Assembly (NCBI GenBank): GCA_026994125.1
Contig: JALWRJ010000507.1
Coordinates: forward strand, 1 to 11,769
From: Cyclobacteriaceae bacterium
Lineage (GTDB): Bacteria > Bacteroidota > Bacteroidia > Cytophagales > Cyclobacteriaceae
Length of the DNA: 11,769 nucleotides
Reading direction: 5' to 3'
This document shows, one piece after another, positions 1 to 9,200 of this stretch (position 1 is the stretch's first letter; each line of letters starts with the position of its first letter). The translations under genes and the position numbers were made by a program. A model generated the notes under the pieces. The model saw nothing but the letters and a program-made list of their open reading frames with translations, made no database searches and was not told the DNA's origin.

Positions 1-267
1 TACATGCTGCCAAAATTCATAATCATCTTCAGGGTCAACACTCCAGGGCATTTTCTTAATTCTAAGATTTTCCCGGTAGCGTGTCCGTTCCAATTCTTCA
101 ATCAGGGCGGCCTCGCTTGGTTTAATTGATTTTACGTTTTGAAAACTATTTTGAGCTACTCGCTCTATAAACGCCCCCATGTTTTTGCTTAGCTTAACTA
201 CCGGCCACTCTTTATGTGTAGGTAATATGGGTTTGTATTTTGTTTTATTATTAAATTTATCTTGCAT
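1..267 (-). CDS. 5' part of an unidentified gene, cut by the left edge
   Basis: An open frame reads leftward from ATG at 267-265 to the window edge without a stop, giving 89 complete codons. The visible protein starts MQDKFNNKTKYKPILPTHKE, continues through EWPVVKL and ends around PWSVDPEDDYEFWQHV. It is hydrophilic and charged, with no signal peptide or membrane segment in the visible part. A Bacteroidota -7 element lies 19 bases upstream, which supports this start. I do not recognise the family with confidence. From memory, a short 'EWPxVKL...R.NPWxVDP' style N-terminus occurs on some Bacteroidota acyltransferase-like proteins, but the diagnostic acyltransferase HxxxxD motif is not in the visible part, so no function is assigned. 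It lies on the same strand as the 217-residue membrane protein gene, 66 bases downstream of that gene's stop. Confidence 0.7.
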   Translation of the reverse strand, partial: MQDKFNNKTKYKPILPTHKEWPVVKLSKNMGAFIERVAQNSFQNVKSIKPSEAALIEELERTRYRENLRIKKMPWSVDPEDDYEFWQHV

Positions 268-286
268 ATATTCCAACTATCAATTC

Positions 287-294
287 CAAAGATA
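287..294 (-). promoter_or_regulatory. Bacteroidota -7 element for the left-edge gene
   Basis: On the minus strand this reads TATCTTTG, a full match to the Bacteroidota -7 consensus TAnnTTTG, 19 bases upstream of the ATG at 267. No clear TTTG stands at the expected -33 position, so only the -7 half is supported by sequence. It suggests that the left-edge gene can be transcribed separately from the upstream membrane-protein gene. Confidence 0.5.
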
Positions 295-333
295 AATTAT
301 AGTAGCACATTTAATAAGGCATTGATGTTTATT

Positions 334-987
334 TTATTTATGAAGCAATCCCCAATACTCCTGCCCGGTTACGGCTGTTATAGGATAAACGATGTTTTCC
401 AAACTAAGCGATGTTAGCTGTTGGGCAGTATGCCCTTTTGGGGGCAGCAGGTAAAGCGGTATGGGGTTTTCTGTGGTGGAATTAATCAAAGGGAGTTTAT
501 CAACTTCTTGTTTATTAGTAGGCTGCAAGGCTACATAAACCGGTGGGTAATAACCTTTTGATATCTTGAAATTTATAATTTTTACCATGGTTGAAGGAAA
601 ATTTATGTACTTGTTTTTGTTCAACCAATAGGCCTTTGTTTCAGTATTTAATTGCAGGGTTAGTACCCAGTAACTGGTAAATCCTGCATAAAGTATAAGT
701 AACCCAACCGAAAGAAAAGCCAGCATATTTAAGCTGGCACCTTTAAGCAAAATGTTTACCATAGCCAGGCTGGTAAGGATGGCTCCGCCTACCAAAGGAG
801 CCAACTTTCGTTTTGTGGTCACGGTTAATTCATTTAGTGCTAATAGCGAAAACGATTCGGTTTTACCTTGCAAATGAAAGGTAAAACTATCTCCGGCCAG
901 CGTGAGTTTTGCGTTTGTTCCCGGCCAAGGGTAACTTATGTAAGGTGGTTGATTTAGCATTTGTAAAAAGTTACAATACTGCAACAT
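334..987 (-). CDS. hypothetical protein with two central membrane helices
   Basis: A 217-residue protein that I do not recognise. Residues about 64-82 (around LVGGAILTSLAMVNILL) and 88-112 (around MLAFLSVGLLILYAGF) form two hydrophobic segments joined by a short loop, so it is probably an inner-membrane hairpin. Basic residues TTKRK (57-61) directly precede the first helix, which suggests that the N-terminal region of about 60 residues is cytoplasmic. The C-terminal region of about 100 residues is soluble and would then be on the same side. A membrane pair flanked by two soluble parts recalls small membrane-associated regulatory or PH-like proteins, but I see no diagnostic motif. An alternative start is Met10 (ATG at 960-958), which removes the segment MLQYCNFLQ. 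No Shine-Dalgarno sequence distinguishes the two starts. The gene is divergent from the large secreted protein gene. Confidence 0.75.
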   Translation of the reverse strand: MLQYCNFLQMLNQPPYISYPWPGTNAKLTLAGDSFTFHLQGKTESFSLLALNELTVTTKRKLAPLVGGAILTSLAMVNILLKGASLNMLAFLSVGLLILYAGFTSYWVLTLQLNTETKAYWLNKNKYINFPSTMVKIINFKISKGYYPPVYVALQPTNKQEVDKLPLINSTTENPIPLYLLPPKGHTAQQLTSLSLENIVYPITAVTGQEYWGLLHK

Positions 988-1105
988 TAGGTATCTAAAC
1001 CTGTTGGAGCAAGAATCAAATAAATTTTGCAGCCTTTTTATGTAACAATTTTTAACAAAAACCTGTTAATAGCTACATAATAGGTTTTATCTTTAGCCTT
1101 TCAAA
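988..1105. other. divergent intergenic spacer
   Basis: AT-rich spacer of 118 bases between the starts of the membrane-protein gene (leftward) and the large secreted-protein gene (rightward), so it must carry both promoters. The rightward one has a recognisable -7-like element. I found no perfect TAnnTTTG for the leftward gene. A 9-base direct repeat AAACCTGTT lies at 997-1005 and 1059-1067. This could be a regulator site or chance. Confidence 0.5.
1088..1095 (+). promoter_or_regulatory. -7-like element of the large secreted protein gene
   Basis: TATCTTTA matches the Bacteroidota -7 consensus TAnnTTTG at all fixed positions but the last. It ends only 10 bases before the ATG at 1106, which would leave a very short leader. 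The in-frame ATG at 1121 would leave a more usual leader of about 20 bases, so this site weakly favours the downstream start. No convincing -33 TTTG is seen. Confidence 0.35.
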
Positions 1106-3937
1106 ATGAGCAACACTTTCATGCATAAAAGAATATACATTCTATTTTTTGGATTTTTACTTTTGCTGGCCAATCAGGCACAAGCCACCCATATTAGAGC
1201 GGGCGAAATAACCGTGCAACGCGTAAACTGCCAAAGCAAGGAGTTTATTATTTTCGTAACCGGCTATGTTGATTTAATAGGTGGAGCGGTAACCTTTGGT
1301 GGGGGCACCCTCGATTTTGGCGATGGTACCGAACCAATTTCAGACATACGAAATGATAGCCGTTTCGAAATTATTTTTGATGAAATGGAAATAGACAATG
1401 GGGTGGGAATTACTCGATTTAAAGTGAAACATACATTTAGTGGAAACGGCATTTACTATATTAGTTACCAGGAACCCAACCGGAATGAAGGTATCTTGAA
1501 TATGAATAATTCGGTGGAAACTCCTTTTTATATTGAAACCATGGTACGTATTGATGGCACCTTGGGATGCAATATGTATCTTCCCGAAATGCTGGTGCCT
1601 CCCATCGATTTTGGTTGTACAGGCGTTGCCTTTTACCACAACCCCGGTGCGTTTGACAGAGATGGTGACAGCCTGGCTTTTGAATTTGTAACCCCAAGAA
1701 AAGCCAGAAATACTCCGGTAGATAACTACCGGGCCATGAACGACCCCGAATTTGGCGGATTTGAGGAAGGCACGACTAATGTACCTGCCAGTTTATCTAT
1801 TAATCCCATTACTGGCGATTTGGTGTGGAACTCGCCCGGTACTGCGGGAGAGTATAATGTGGCTTTTATAGTTAAGGAATACCGCAAACTCGAAGGAGAA
1901 TACTTCCTTATTGGCTCGGTAGTGCGCGATATGCAAATCATAGTTGATGATTGTGAAAATAACCGTCCCAGGCTCGATTTGCCCGATGATGTATGTGTAG
2001 AAGCGGGTCAAAATGTAAATTTTGATGTATTTGCTACCGATGAAGACGGGGATGATGTTAAAATAGAAGTGTATTCGGCTGTGTTGTATTTTCCTGATTC
2101 TCCGGCCACCTTTACGCCCAGCCCGGCAGTTTTTCAACCTCAACCGGGTAAGGTAAATTTTGATTGGAACACCACCTGCGAGCAGGTGCGTGAACAGCCC
2201 TACCTGGTTACCTTTAAAGTGACCGATAAACCCAGTGAGGGAGTTCCTTTAGTTGAGTTTGGAACGGTAAATGTGATTGTGGTTGCTCCGGCTCCCGAAA
2301 ATTTGCAATCAACAGTAAATGCCGATAGATCCATTGATTTAACATGGGATAGCTATACCTGCTTGAATGCAGAAAAAATTCAGATTTGGAGGCGTGTGGA
2401 TACCTTTCCGCTTGCACCCGATGAATGCGATACCGGTATGCCCGAGTATGCCGGCTATACCTTAATTGACGAGGTTCCGGCTACAGCTACAAGCTATAAA
2501 GACGATAACCATGGAACAAAGCTGGCTTTCGATGCCAACTATTGTTATAGGTTGGTGGCCGTTTTTCCATCGCCTCAAAATGGTGAAAGTTATGTTTCTA
2601 CCGAAACTTGTGGCATCATTAAGGCCGATGGACCCGCCATTACCCATGTAACGGTGGATAAAACCGATGTGGCTAACGGGCAAATTACCGTTAGTTGGCG
2701 TGGGCCTTTTGAAATTGACCAGGCGCTCTTTCCGCCCCCTTACCGGTACGAACTTTACCGGGGTGAAGGTTTTCAGGGGGCGATAGGTACCAAGGTAATG
2801 GATTTAACCACCGATACTACTTTTGTTGATACTGGCTTAAACACCCAGGAAAACCCTTACCACTATACCGTTAAATTGTTTGATGCCGCTAATACTGAAA
2901 TAGAATCGGCTGTGGCCTCATCAGTTTACACCAATCCAGTGCCGCTTACCGCTGCCATTGAGCTTAATTGGTCGGCTCATGTGCCGTGGAGTAATAATTC
3001 AGCTACTTATAAGTATCATTACATTTATCGCGATCGGGCTGAGCCGGGAAACGATCAAAAACTGGTACTTATTGATAGTGTAGATGTAAACCAAAACGGG
3101 TTTACTTATTTAGATGATGGACGGTTTAATAACGAAGCCCTAAGCGACCAACTTCTTTATTGCTACTATGTGGTAACCCAAGGTACGTATGGCAACCCTG
3201 CTATTGATGCCCCTCAAATAAACCTATCGCAAATAATTTGTGCCCAGCCCAACGATACCATTACGCCTTGCCCACCGGTGTTGCGCTTGGCCACCGAAGA
3301 TTGCAATACCATTATGAATGCCTCTAATTGTAACTTTACCGATTATTTTAATGATTTGGCGTGGGATAAATCGGTAGATGAAAGTGTGGATGGCTGTGAT
3401 GTAGATGACGAATTAAAAGGGTATAATATCTATTTTTCAGTAACCGGACAGGAAGGAACGTTTGAGAAAATTGACTTTGTTTCTAAGCAGGAGTACCGGC
3501 ATACAGGGTTGGCTTCGTTTGCCGGTTGTTATTATGTAACAGCGTTGGATAGGTCGAATAATGAAAGTGCACCAAGCAACATAGTTTGTAACGATAATTG
3601 CCCGTATTATGTGCTACCCAATGTATTTACGCCCAACGGTGATGGTGCCAATGATACATTCAGACCCTTCGATGAGAACTCTTCGGAGGAGGGGGCTACG
3701 TGCACCCGGTTTACTAAATCAGTAAAATTTGTTGTATATAATCGCTGGGGGGTTCCTATTTACACCTACCAAAGTGGTGGCGAAAACAGTATAATGATTG
3801 ATTGGGATGGGAAAGATGACAATGGTAAAATGTTACCCAGCGGTGTTTATTTTTATGCAGCCGAAGTAGAATTTAACTTGCGGGTTCCTCAAGAGCGTAA
3901 CCAAAGGCTAACAGGATGGGTGCACGTACTGTATTAA
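1106..3937 (+). CDS. secreted multidomain protein with CHU_C gliding-motility-associated C-terminal domain
   Basis: 943 residues. Residues 1-27 form a signal peptide (basic MHKR, hydrophobic ILFFGFLLLLA, AQA cleavage site). The mature chain starts THIRAGEI, the form of N-terminus (HIxxGEI) common in large Bacteroidota secreted proteins. Asp-rich loops FDRDGDSL and ATDEDGDD, each in a beta-sandwich-like context, suggest Ca-binding PKD or cadherin-like domains up to about residue 390. Roughly four fibronectin-III-like segments follow, at about 395-505, 511-610, 613-715 and 722-830. Residues 833-943 match the CHU_C domain: LPNVFTPNGDGANDTF, then VYNRWGVPIY, IDWDGKDDNGKMLPSGVYFY and a final GWVHVLY. 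By family knowledge this terminus marks T9SS export to the surface, and an adhesion or matrix role is inferred. The mature chain has 20 cysteines, which is unusual beside the other giant protein here. ATG 1121 is an alternative start giving a tidier signal peptide. The 3' end overlaps the next gene. Confidence 0.93.
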   Translation: MSNTFMHKRIYILFFGFLLLLANQAQATHIRAGEITVQRVNCQSKEFIIFVTGYVDLIGGAVTFGGGTLDFGDGTEPISDIRNDSRFEIIFDEMEIDNGVGITRFKVKHTFSGNGIYYISYQEPNRNEGILNMNNSVETPFYIETMVRIDGTLGCNMYLPEMLVPPIDFGCTGVAFYHNPGAFDRDGDSLAFEFVTPRKARNTPVDNYRAMNDPEFGGFEEGTTNVPASLSINPITGDLVWNSPGTAGEYNVAFIVKEYRKLEGEYFLIGSVVRDMQIIVDDCENNRPRLDLPDDVCVEAGQNVNFDVFATDEDGDDVKIEVYSAVLYFPDSPATFTPSPAVFQPQPGKVNFDWNTTCEQVREQPYLVTFKVTDKPSEGVPLVEFGTVNVIVVAPAPENLQSTVNADRSIDLTWDSYTCLNAEKIQIWRRVDTFPLAPDECDTGMPEYAGYTLIDEVPATATSYKDDNHGTKLAFDANYCYRLVAVFPSPQNGESYVSTETCGIIKADGPAITHVTVDKTDVANGQITVSWRGPFEIDQALFPPPYRYELYRGEGFQGAIGTKVMDLTTDTTFVDTGLNTQENPYHYTVKLFDAANTEIESAVASSVYTNPVPLTAAIELNWSAHVPWSNNSATYKYHYIYRDRAEPGNDQKLVLIDSVDVNQNGFTYLDDGRFNNEALSDQLLYCYYVVTQGTYGNPAIDAPQINLSQIICAQPNDTITPCPPVLRLATEDCNTIMNASNCNFTDYFNDLAWDKSVDESVDGCDVDDELKGYNIYFSVTGQEGTFEKIDFVSKQEYRHTGLASFAGCYYVTALDRSNNESAPSNIVCNDNCPYYVLPNVFTPNGDGANDTFRPFDENSSEEGATCTRFTKSVKFVVYNRWGVPIYTYQSGGENSIMIDWDGKDDNGKMLPSGVYFYAAEVEFNLRVPQERNQRLTGWVHVLY

Positions 3938-4326
3938 CCAATCTGCCGGTAGTATTTTTTGATGATACCTGCCTGTTGTGCAACCATACTGTACGGGTAC
4001 TTTTATTCATAGATAGAAAAGAAAAATTACAATTTGCTTCGCTTCAAAGTTCATTTGCCGCTGATGTACTTGATACAAAAACACTAGCCTTAGATGCAGT
4101 GGTTTTATGGCATCAGTCCAACATTTATGTAAAGAGTAGTGCTTTTATTAAAATTGCTCAAATACTAGGTTTCCCGTATTTGCTAGCCACTATTTTGTAT
4201 GTTGTACCGCCCGTTATTCGCAATTTTATCTACGATTTTATTGCTCGGCACAGGGTTCAATGGTTTGGACGGGTTAACCATTGTTTGCTCATTAAAAGCA
4301 AGTATAAGCACAGGATATTAGGTTAG
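3916..4326 (+). CDS. DCC-family (DUF393, YuxK-like) thiol-disulfide oxidoreductase
   Basis: 136 residues, within the usual length for this family. After a strand (LPVVFFDD) comes the signature DDTCLLCN at residues 16-23. It holds the redox pair Cys19-x-x-Cys22 preceded by Asp, the arrangement that names the DCC family. A typical KLQFASLQS segment follows, then the hydrophobic helices FPYLLATILYVVPPVIRNFI. By family knowledge these are small thioredoxin-fold-like proteins with putative thiol-disulfide exchange activity. The physiological substrate is generally unknown. There is no signal peptide, so a cytoplasmic location is likely. The ATG at 3916 lies inside the preceding gene, a 22-base overlap in another frame, which suggests translational coupling. 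No later ATG precedes the CxxC motif, so this start is the only sensible ATG. Confidence 0.9.
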   Translation: MGARTVLTNLPVVFFDDTCLLCNHTVRVLLFIDRKEKLQFASLQSSFAADVLDTKTLALDAVVLWHQSNIYVKSSAFIKIAQILGFPYLLATILYVVPPVIRNFIYDFIARHRVQWFGRVNHCLLIKSKYKHRILG

Positions 4327-4329
4327 TAC

Positions 4330-4361
4330 TTTGTACAAGCTAAAAACGAAACCTATCTTTG
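4330..4361 (+). promoter_or_regulatory. Bacteroidota-type promoter of fabD (-33 TTTG, -7 TATCTTTG)
   Basis: TTTG at 4330-4333 and TATCTTTG at 4354-4361 are separated by 20 bases. Both elements and the spacing fit the Bacteroidota primary sigma-factor consensus (TTTG, about 19-20 bases, TAnnTTTG). The ATG of fabD is 27 bases downstream. It starts only four bases after the stop of the preceding gene, so fabD and the hydrolase after it probably form their own transcription unit. Confidence 0.75.
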
Positions 4362-4388
4362 TACCTAAACTTAAACTAATTTAATATT

Positions 4389-5261
4389 ATGCATGCATTT
4401 GTTTACCCCGGTCAAGGGGCACAATTCCCAGGAATGGGAAAGGAACTATACCAGACCAATAGCAAGGCCAGGCTGCTTTTTGATGAGGCAAATGATATTT
4501 TGGGCTTTGAAATAACCAAAATAATGTTCGAAGGCACAGCCGAAGAACTTAAACAAACCAAGGTAACCCAGCCTGCTGTGTTTTTACATTCGGTTATAGC
4601 CTCGTTAACCCAGCCTGATTTTAAACCGGATATGGTAGCAGGGCACTCGCTTGGAGAATTTTCCGCCTTAGTTGCAAACGGTGCATTGCGTTTTAACGAT
4701 GGCTTGGCGCTTGTGTACAAGCGTGCGCTGGCTATGCAAAAGGCTTGCGAAATAAATCCCTCTACCATGGCTGCCATATTAGGCCTGCCGGATGAAAAAG
4801 TGGAAGCAATTTGTGATTCGATAAATGGAGTGGTGGTTGCTGCTAACTACAATTGCCCTGGTCAATTGGTGATTTCGGGTAGCAACGAAGCAGTTGACGA
4901 AGCATGCCAAAAAATGAAAGAAGCCGGAGCGAAACGAGCTTTGCCACTACCTGTTGGAGGAGCGTTTCATTCTCCATTAATGGAGCCCGCTCAAAAAGAA
5001 TTAGAAAAAGCGATAAACGAAACCTCCTTTAACACACCAGTGTGTCCTGTATATCAAAATGTTACAGCCAAGCCATCTTCAGAGATTGTGGTAATTAAAG
5101 AAAACCTGATTAAACAACTTACTGCACCTGTAAAGTGGACTCAAATAGTGCAACAGATGGTAGCCGATGGGGCTACCAGGTTTACCGAAAGCGGACCGGG
5201 AAAGGTGTTACAAGGATTGGTTAAAAAGATACATCGGGAAGCCGAAGTGTCGAGCCTTTGA
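4389..5261 (+). CDS. fabD: malonyl-CoA:acyl-carrier-protein transacylase
   Basis: 290 residues, close to the usual FabD length of about 290-310. It transfers malonyl from CoA to the ACP phosphopantetheine, providing the extender for type II fatty-acid synthesis in the cytoplasm. The signature features are all present: PGQGAQFPGMG at 7-17 (oxyanion-hole Gln), GHSLGE at 85-90 with nucleophile Ser87, Arg112 in YKRALAMQ (malonate carboxylate binding), NCPGQLVISG at 155-164, catalytic His194 in GGAFHSPLM and Gln243 in the IKQL segment before PVKW. The ESGPGKVLQGLVKK tail is also typical. The start is set by the N-terminal motif and by the upstream promoter; no Shine-Dalgarno is evident, as is common in this phylum. 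It is not next to other fab genes within the window. Confidence 0.97.
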   Translation: MHAFVYPGQGAQFPGMGKELYQTNSKARLLFDEANDILGFEITKIMFEGTAEELKQTKVTQPAVFLHSVIASLTQPDFKPDMVAGHSLGEFSALVANGALRFNDGLALVYKRALAMQKACEINPSTMAAILGLPDEKVEAICDSINGVVVAANYNCPGQLVISGSNEAVDEACQKMKEAGAKRALPLPVGGAFHSPLMEPAQKELEKAINETSFNTPVCPVYQNVTAKPSSEIVVIKENLIKQLTAPVKWTQIVQQMVADGATRFTESGPGKVLQGLVKKIHREAEVSSL

Positions 5262-5298
5262 GCTCATCAATTTAATAAATCTTCACCCAAAACAAAGC

Positions 5299-6087
5299 AT
5301 GCAAATCTCCATTACCCACATTGATACGGCCTGCGTTATTTTAGATATTAACGGCTATCGAATTATGACAGACCCGGTGCTGGACAAGGCAGGGAAATTA
5401 TATCATTTTGGGTATGGAGCCTTTTCAAGAAAATCGAGTAACCCGGCTCTTACCCAAGAACAAATCGGGACTATAGATTTAGTATTGCTTTCGCATCACC
5501 AGCATAAAGATAATTTTGATAAAGCCGGGAGAAAGTTTGCAAAAAAAGTAAAAAGAGTAATCACCACCCTGCCGGGTGCTAAAACACTCAAGAATGGGGT
5601 GGGGCTAGCTAATTGGGAATCTTTAACCATTGAAACTCCCAAAGTACCCGGGCTAAAAATTACAGCTACACCCGCACAGCACCATCCTTGGTGGGTGCCT
5701 CGTTTTTTTGCCGGAAGTGTAATTGGTTTTATCATTGAATGGACAGGGCAGCAAAATGGCGTGCTTTACATAACCGGAGATACAGTGTATTTTAAAGGTA
5801 TTAACCAAATTGCCCGGAAATTTCCTCGAATACATACGGCTATTGTCCATTTGGGGGCTGTTCAGTTTCCTTATTTAACAGGTAAAGGAAAATATACGTT
5901 TGATGTAAAGAGTGCCCTTAAAACTTTGGAAGTGCTAAAAGTAGAGCGGGCAATTCCGGTACATTACGCAGGTTGGTCGCATTTTAAACAGAAAGATTAT
6001 GCAACCAAAGCAGCCTTTAGCAACTGCCAATCCAGGCCAAAGATGCTATGGCTAACCCCGGGATTACCTGCTAAACTTGAAGTTTAA
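5299..6087 (+). CDS. metallo-beta-lactamase-fold hydrolase, UlaG-like
   Basis: 262 residues from ATG 5299. The frame stays open upstream to ATG 5167, but those 44 codons overlap fabD and look non-coding, while homology-like sequence begins at MQISITHIDTACVILDING. Metal-ligand motifs of the fold are visible: SHHQHKDNFD at 65-74 after a hydrophobic strand, AQHHPWW at 126-132, ITGDTVYF at 158-165 (bridging Asp161) and PVHYAGWSHF at 220-229 (His222). The first motif has the spaced HxxHxDN form rather than HxHxDH. From memory, that form (SHDQHxDNLD) is typical of a branch of UlaG-like MBL proteins, so it is probably not a defect. The substrate is unknown; relatives hydrolyse lactone or phosphodiester bonds. 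The gene follows fabD by 37 bases with no promoter between, so co-transcription is likely. No signal peptide is seen. Confidence 0.88.
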   Translation: MQISITHIDTACVILDINGYRIMTDPVLDKAGKLYHFGYGAFSRKSSNPALTQEQIGTIDLVLLSHHQHKDNFDKAGRKFAKKVKRVITTLPGAKTLKNGVGLANWESLTIETPKVPGLKITATPAQHHPWWVPRFFAGSVIGFIIEWTGQQNGVLYITGDTVYFKGINQIARKFPRIHTAIVHLGAVQFPYLTGKGKYTFDVKSALKTLEVLKVERAIPVHYAGWSHFKQKDYATKAAFSNCQSRPKMLWLTPGLPAKLEV

Positions 6088-6155
6088 TGGTAAATTTTGC
6101 CTTTTTGGAGTTACATTTTATACTTCTTTGGTATTAATTATTTGTGATTAGGTTG

Positions 6156-6163
6156 TAATTTTG
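6156..6163 (+). promoter_or_regulatory. Bacteroidota -7 element of the giant repeat-protein gene
   Basis: TAATTTTG is a full TAnnTTTG match 47 bases before the ATG at 6211. The nearest upstream TTTG copies are at 6127-6130 (25-base gap) and 6141-6144 (11-base gap). Neither has ideal spacing, so the -33 half is uncertain. The site gives a leader of roughly 40 bases. Confidence 0.45.
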
Positions 6164-6210
6164 TACCTTGTAGAAAACATAGCCCAGTATTAATAAAACT
6201 ACTTTTTCTT

Positions 6211-9200
6211 ATGAAAAGAATAATACCCCTGCTTTTGATGATTACAGTTATGTCATCAACGTTTGCCCAAAATACCTTTACTTCTAATAATGCCACACCT
6301 GGTACCGATTTTAATAATGTGGCCAACTGGAGTGGAACAGGTACACCAAACTTTACCAATGGACTAGATAAATTTATCATTCGCGATGGCGATAGTTATT
6401 CATCAACAGGGCCATTAACTATAGCCGAACTAACTGTAGGGCAAGGAGGAGCTGGGGGTGCACTAACCTTAGGTTCAACATTAGACGTTGGAGGAAATAT
6501 TTTACTCGATGCAGGTTCTACACTAACTGCAGGAGCTAATCAAATAAATATTGCCGGTAACTGGACGGAAAATACAGGAGCTAGCTTAAGCAGTAGTGGT
6601 ACAGTGGTTTTTGATGCACCCTTGGTACAAACCATTTCGGCCGCGGCTACATTTAATAATCTTACCTTTAGTGGGGGTGGAGTAGTTTCTACCGGAGGCG
6701 ATGTGCGAGTAAATGGTAACTGGGTAATTACCAATAATACAACTTTTAGTACGGGCAACCTGCATCGTTTAGATGGAAACTTAACGGTTGATAACGGGTC
6801 GGTATATAACGCAACTAATGGGCGTCTTTCCTTGCGAGGTTCGGCCGATCAAACCTTAAACATAGGCAGCAATGCCACCTTTGATGAACTATACTTTCAG
6901 CCGGGGGCAGCCATAAATTATACTATTAATGGAAATATTGTGGCTAACGATCAAACGCGTGTGTACCCTAATGCCACCTTAAATGGTACAGGAGACCATA
7001 CTTTTCAAGAACTTCGACAAAACGGTACAGTTAATTTTAGCGGAACCATTACCTTAACCGGTAGCCGAACCTACGATAACGATGATAATGTTTTTGGCCT
7101 GGGAACTGCCGATGTTATTATTGATGGTAATGTGTATTTTTCGAATAATAGTGGCCCTGATGCCATTAGTATTGGGGGTAACCTAACCATACAAAGTGGT
7201 TATTTAGTAATTGATGAAGGAACAGTTACCGGAACAGCAGGAAAAACTTTTCAAATAAATGATGGCCGAACGGTTTATTTGCGGGGTGTGGATAACTTCC
7301 CGGGTGGTTTTGGTACGGTAGATTTTCAGGGCACAACCTCGCGAGCCAACTACGATATGAATGGTAACCAGACCGTGCGTGGAGGCATTACTTACCAACG
7401 CCTTGCTTTGGGTAACTCAGGTACTAAAACCGTAGATGGCGCCTTGGATATTAACGATTACCTGGATTTAAATAATGGTATAACCCTTGATTTAGGCGCA
7501 TTTAGTCATACACTTGGCTATAACTTATATAATAATACCAATGCATCTATATCTGGTGCCTCTGCTACCTTAACTTTGGATGGCCTTGGAGGAGTTACCC
7601 AAACGATTCAGTCGAGTGGTTCGGGCTCGTATAACCTTCAAAATTTTAATATTACTAATACCGCCCCAACAGCAGTTCGTACTATTAATATTGATGATAA
7701 TAATTTCCAGGTAACTAATTTTTCTGTAACTAATACTGGTGGGTCAGCATCAAACTACCTTATTGTAGATATTGACAATAATTTAATGGTTGGTTTTGGA
7801 AACTATACTATTGGATCAAATGTGCAATTACGTACAAGCGGGGCTTCTGAGTTTAATTCTATGATGGCTTTTTATACTGAATCACTAGATGCGCAAAGTA
7901 CAATTAGATTTGACGGAACTACACAAAGTATTCCGGGTGTTACATATGGAAATGTTGAAATTAGAGGAAATGGAAACAAAAATGCTACCGCTGGTTTTAT
8001 TGTGGCCGGTAATTTTTCTCGGATTGCCGAGACTCCGGTTTTTGTGGATGGTGGGTTTAGCCATACCGTAGCAGGAAATTGGGTAATGGGAACCGCCTAT
8101 ACAAATAATATGACTGGTTCGCTTAACTTTAATGGTACCGATCAAACTATTTCAGGTTCCGATTTTAATAATGTAACATTTAGTAATGCCGGCACAAAAT
8201 CTATTTTAGGTGATTTAAACGTAAGTGGAAATTTTACCATTAATAGTGGGGTAACCGTATATGCCGGCATTTATAGTATAGATATGACAGCTGGCCATTG
8301 GGTAAATGGTGGTACAGGTACGTTTACACAAACTACAGGTACAGTTACTTTTAATAGTACAACAACAGCGCAAAATATTACTTCAAACCCCAATAATGTA
8401 TTTGGCGATTTAGATATAGATAACGATCCCAGCCGTACAGTAAGCGCTCAAACAGATATCATTGTTGGGCGTGATTTTGACTTAGTTATAAATAGAGGAG
8501 ATTTTGATTTACAAGGTTTTACCCTTTCAGTTGGGCGTAATTTTAATTACCGTACAGGTACCAGTTTTAATTTTACTTTACCTGCAGCTACCATTCAATT
8601 TAATGGCGATGTAGATCAGGATATACGAAATTATGCAGCGGGTACCTATCCTAATTTAGTGTTTACCGGTTTAGGTGAAAAGCGGTTTTATGATAACGGC
8701 CTCAATATTGATGGCAATGTAACTATAACCAATACCACCTTAGATGGCGCTAATTTAACACATACCGTAGCTGGAAATTGGACTAATAACGGTAGTTTTC
8801 AACATACCCAGGCAATAAATTTTGATGGAGCTAGCCAAACTATTAGTGCATCTACTTTTCACGATGCCTTTTTTAGTGGTTCGGGTACCAAAACCCTAGC
8901 AGGGAACATTAGTTTAAATGGCCGGTTGCAAATAAATGATGGGGTTACCCTTGATGTAAGTGCAAGTAATTATAAAATTACGGTAGAAGAAAGTTGGACG
9001 AATACAGGCACAGGAGTATTTGTGCCCCGTAACGGATTGGTAGAAATATCAGGAGGATATTCACAATTATTCACTGGCGCAAGTGGATTTCCATCAGCAG
9101 GCAAACAATTTTACAATGTACTTATTAATACCAACACCAGCCGTGCCGAGTTAGATGGAGACTTAATTGTTGAAGGAGATTTTAGTATTAACTCCGGTGC

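Noticed and set aside
2466..2651. Plus-strand 61-codon frame inside the 943-residue gene
   Set aside because: It lies wholly inside a strongly supported coding frame, with no motif or start signal of its own.
5167..5298. Upstream extension of the MBL hydrolase by 44 codons from ATG 5167
   Set aside because: It overlaps the well-conserved 3' end of fabD in another frame, the added residues are highly basic and unlike the fold's N-terminus, and the normal first strand starts at ATG 5299.
6088..6210. Rho-independent terminator after the MBL hydrolase gene
   Set aside because: T-rich runs are present, but I could not find a GC-rich stem before them.
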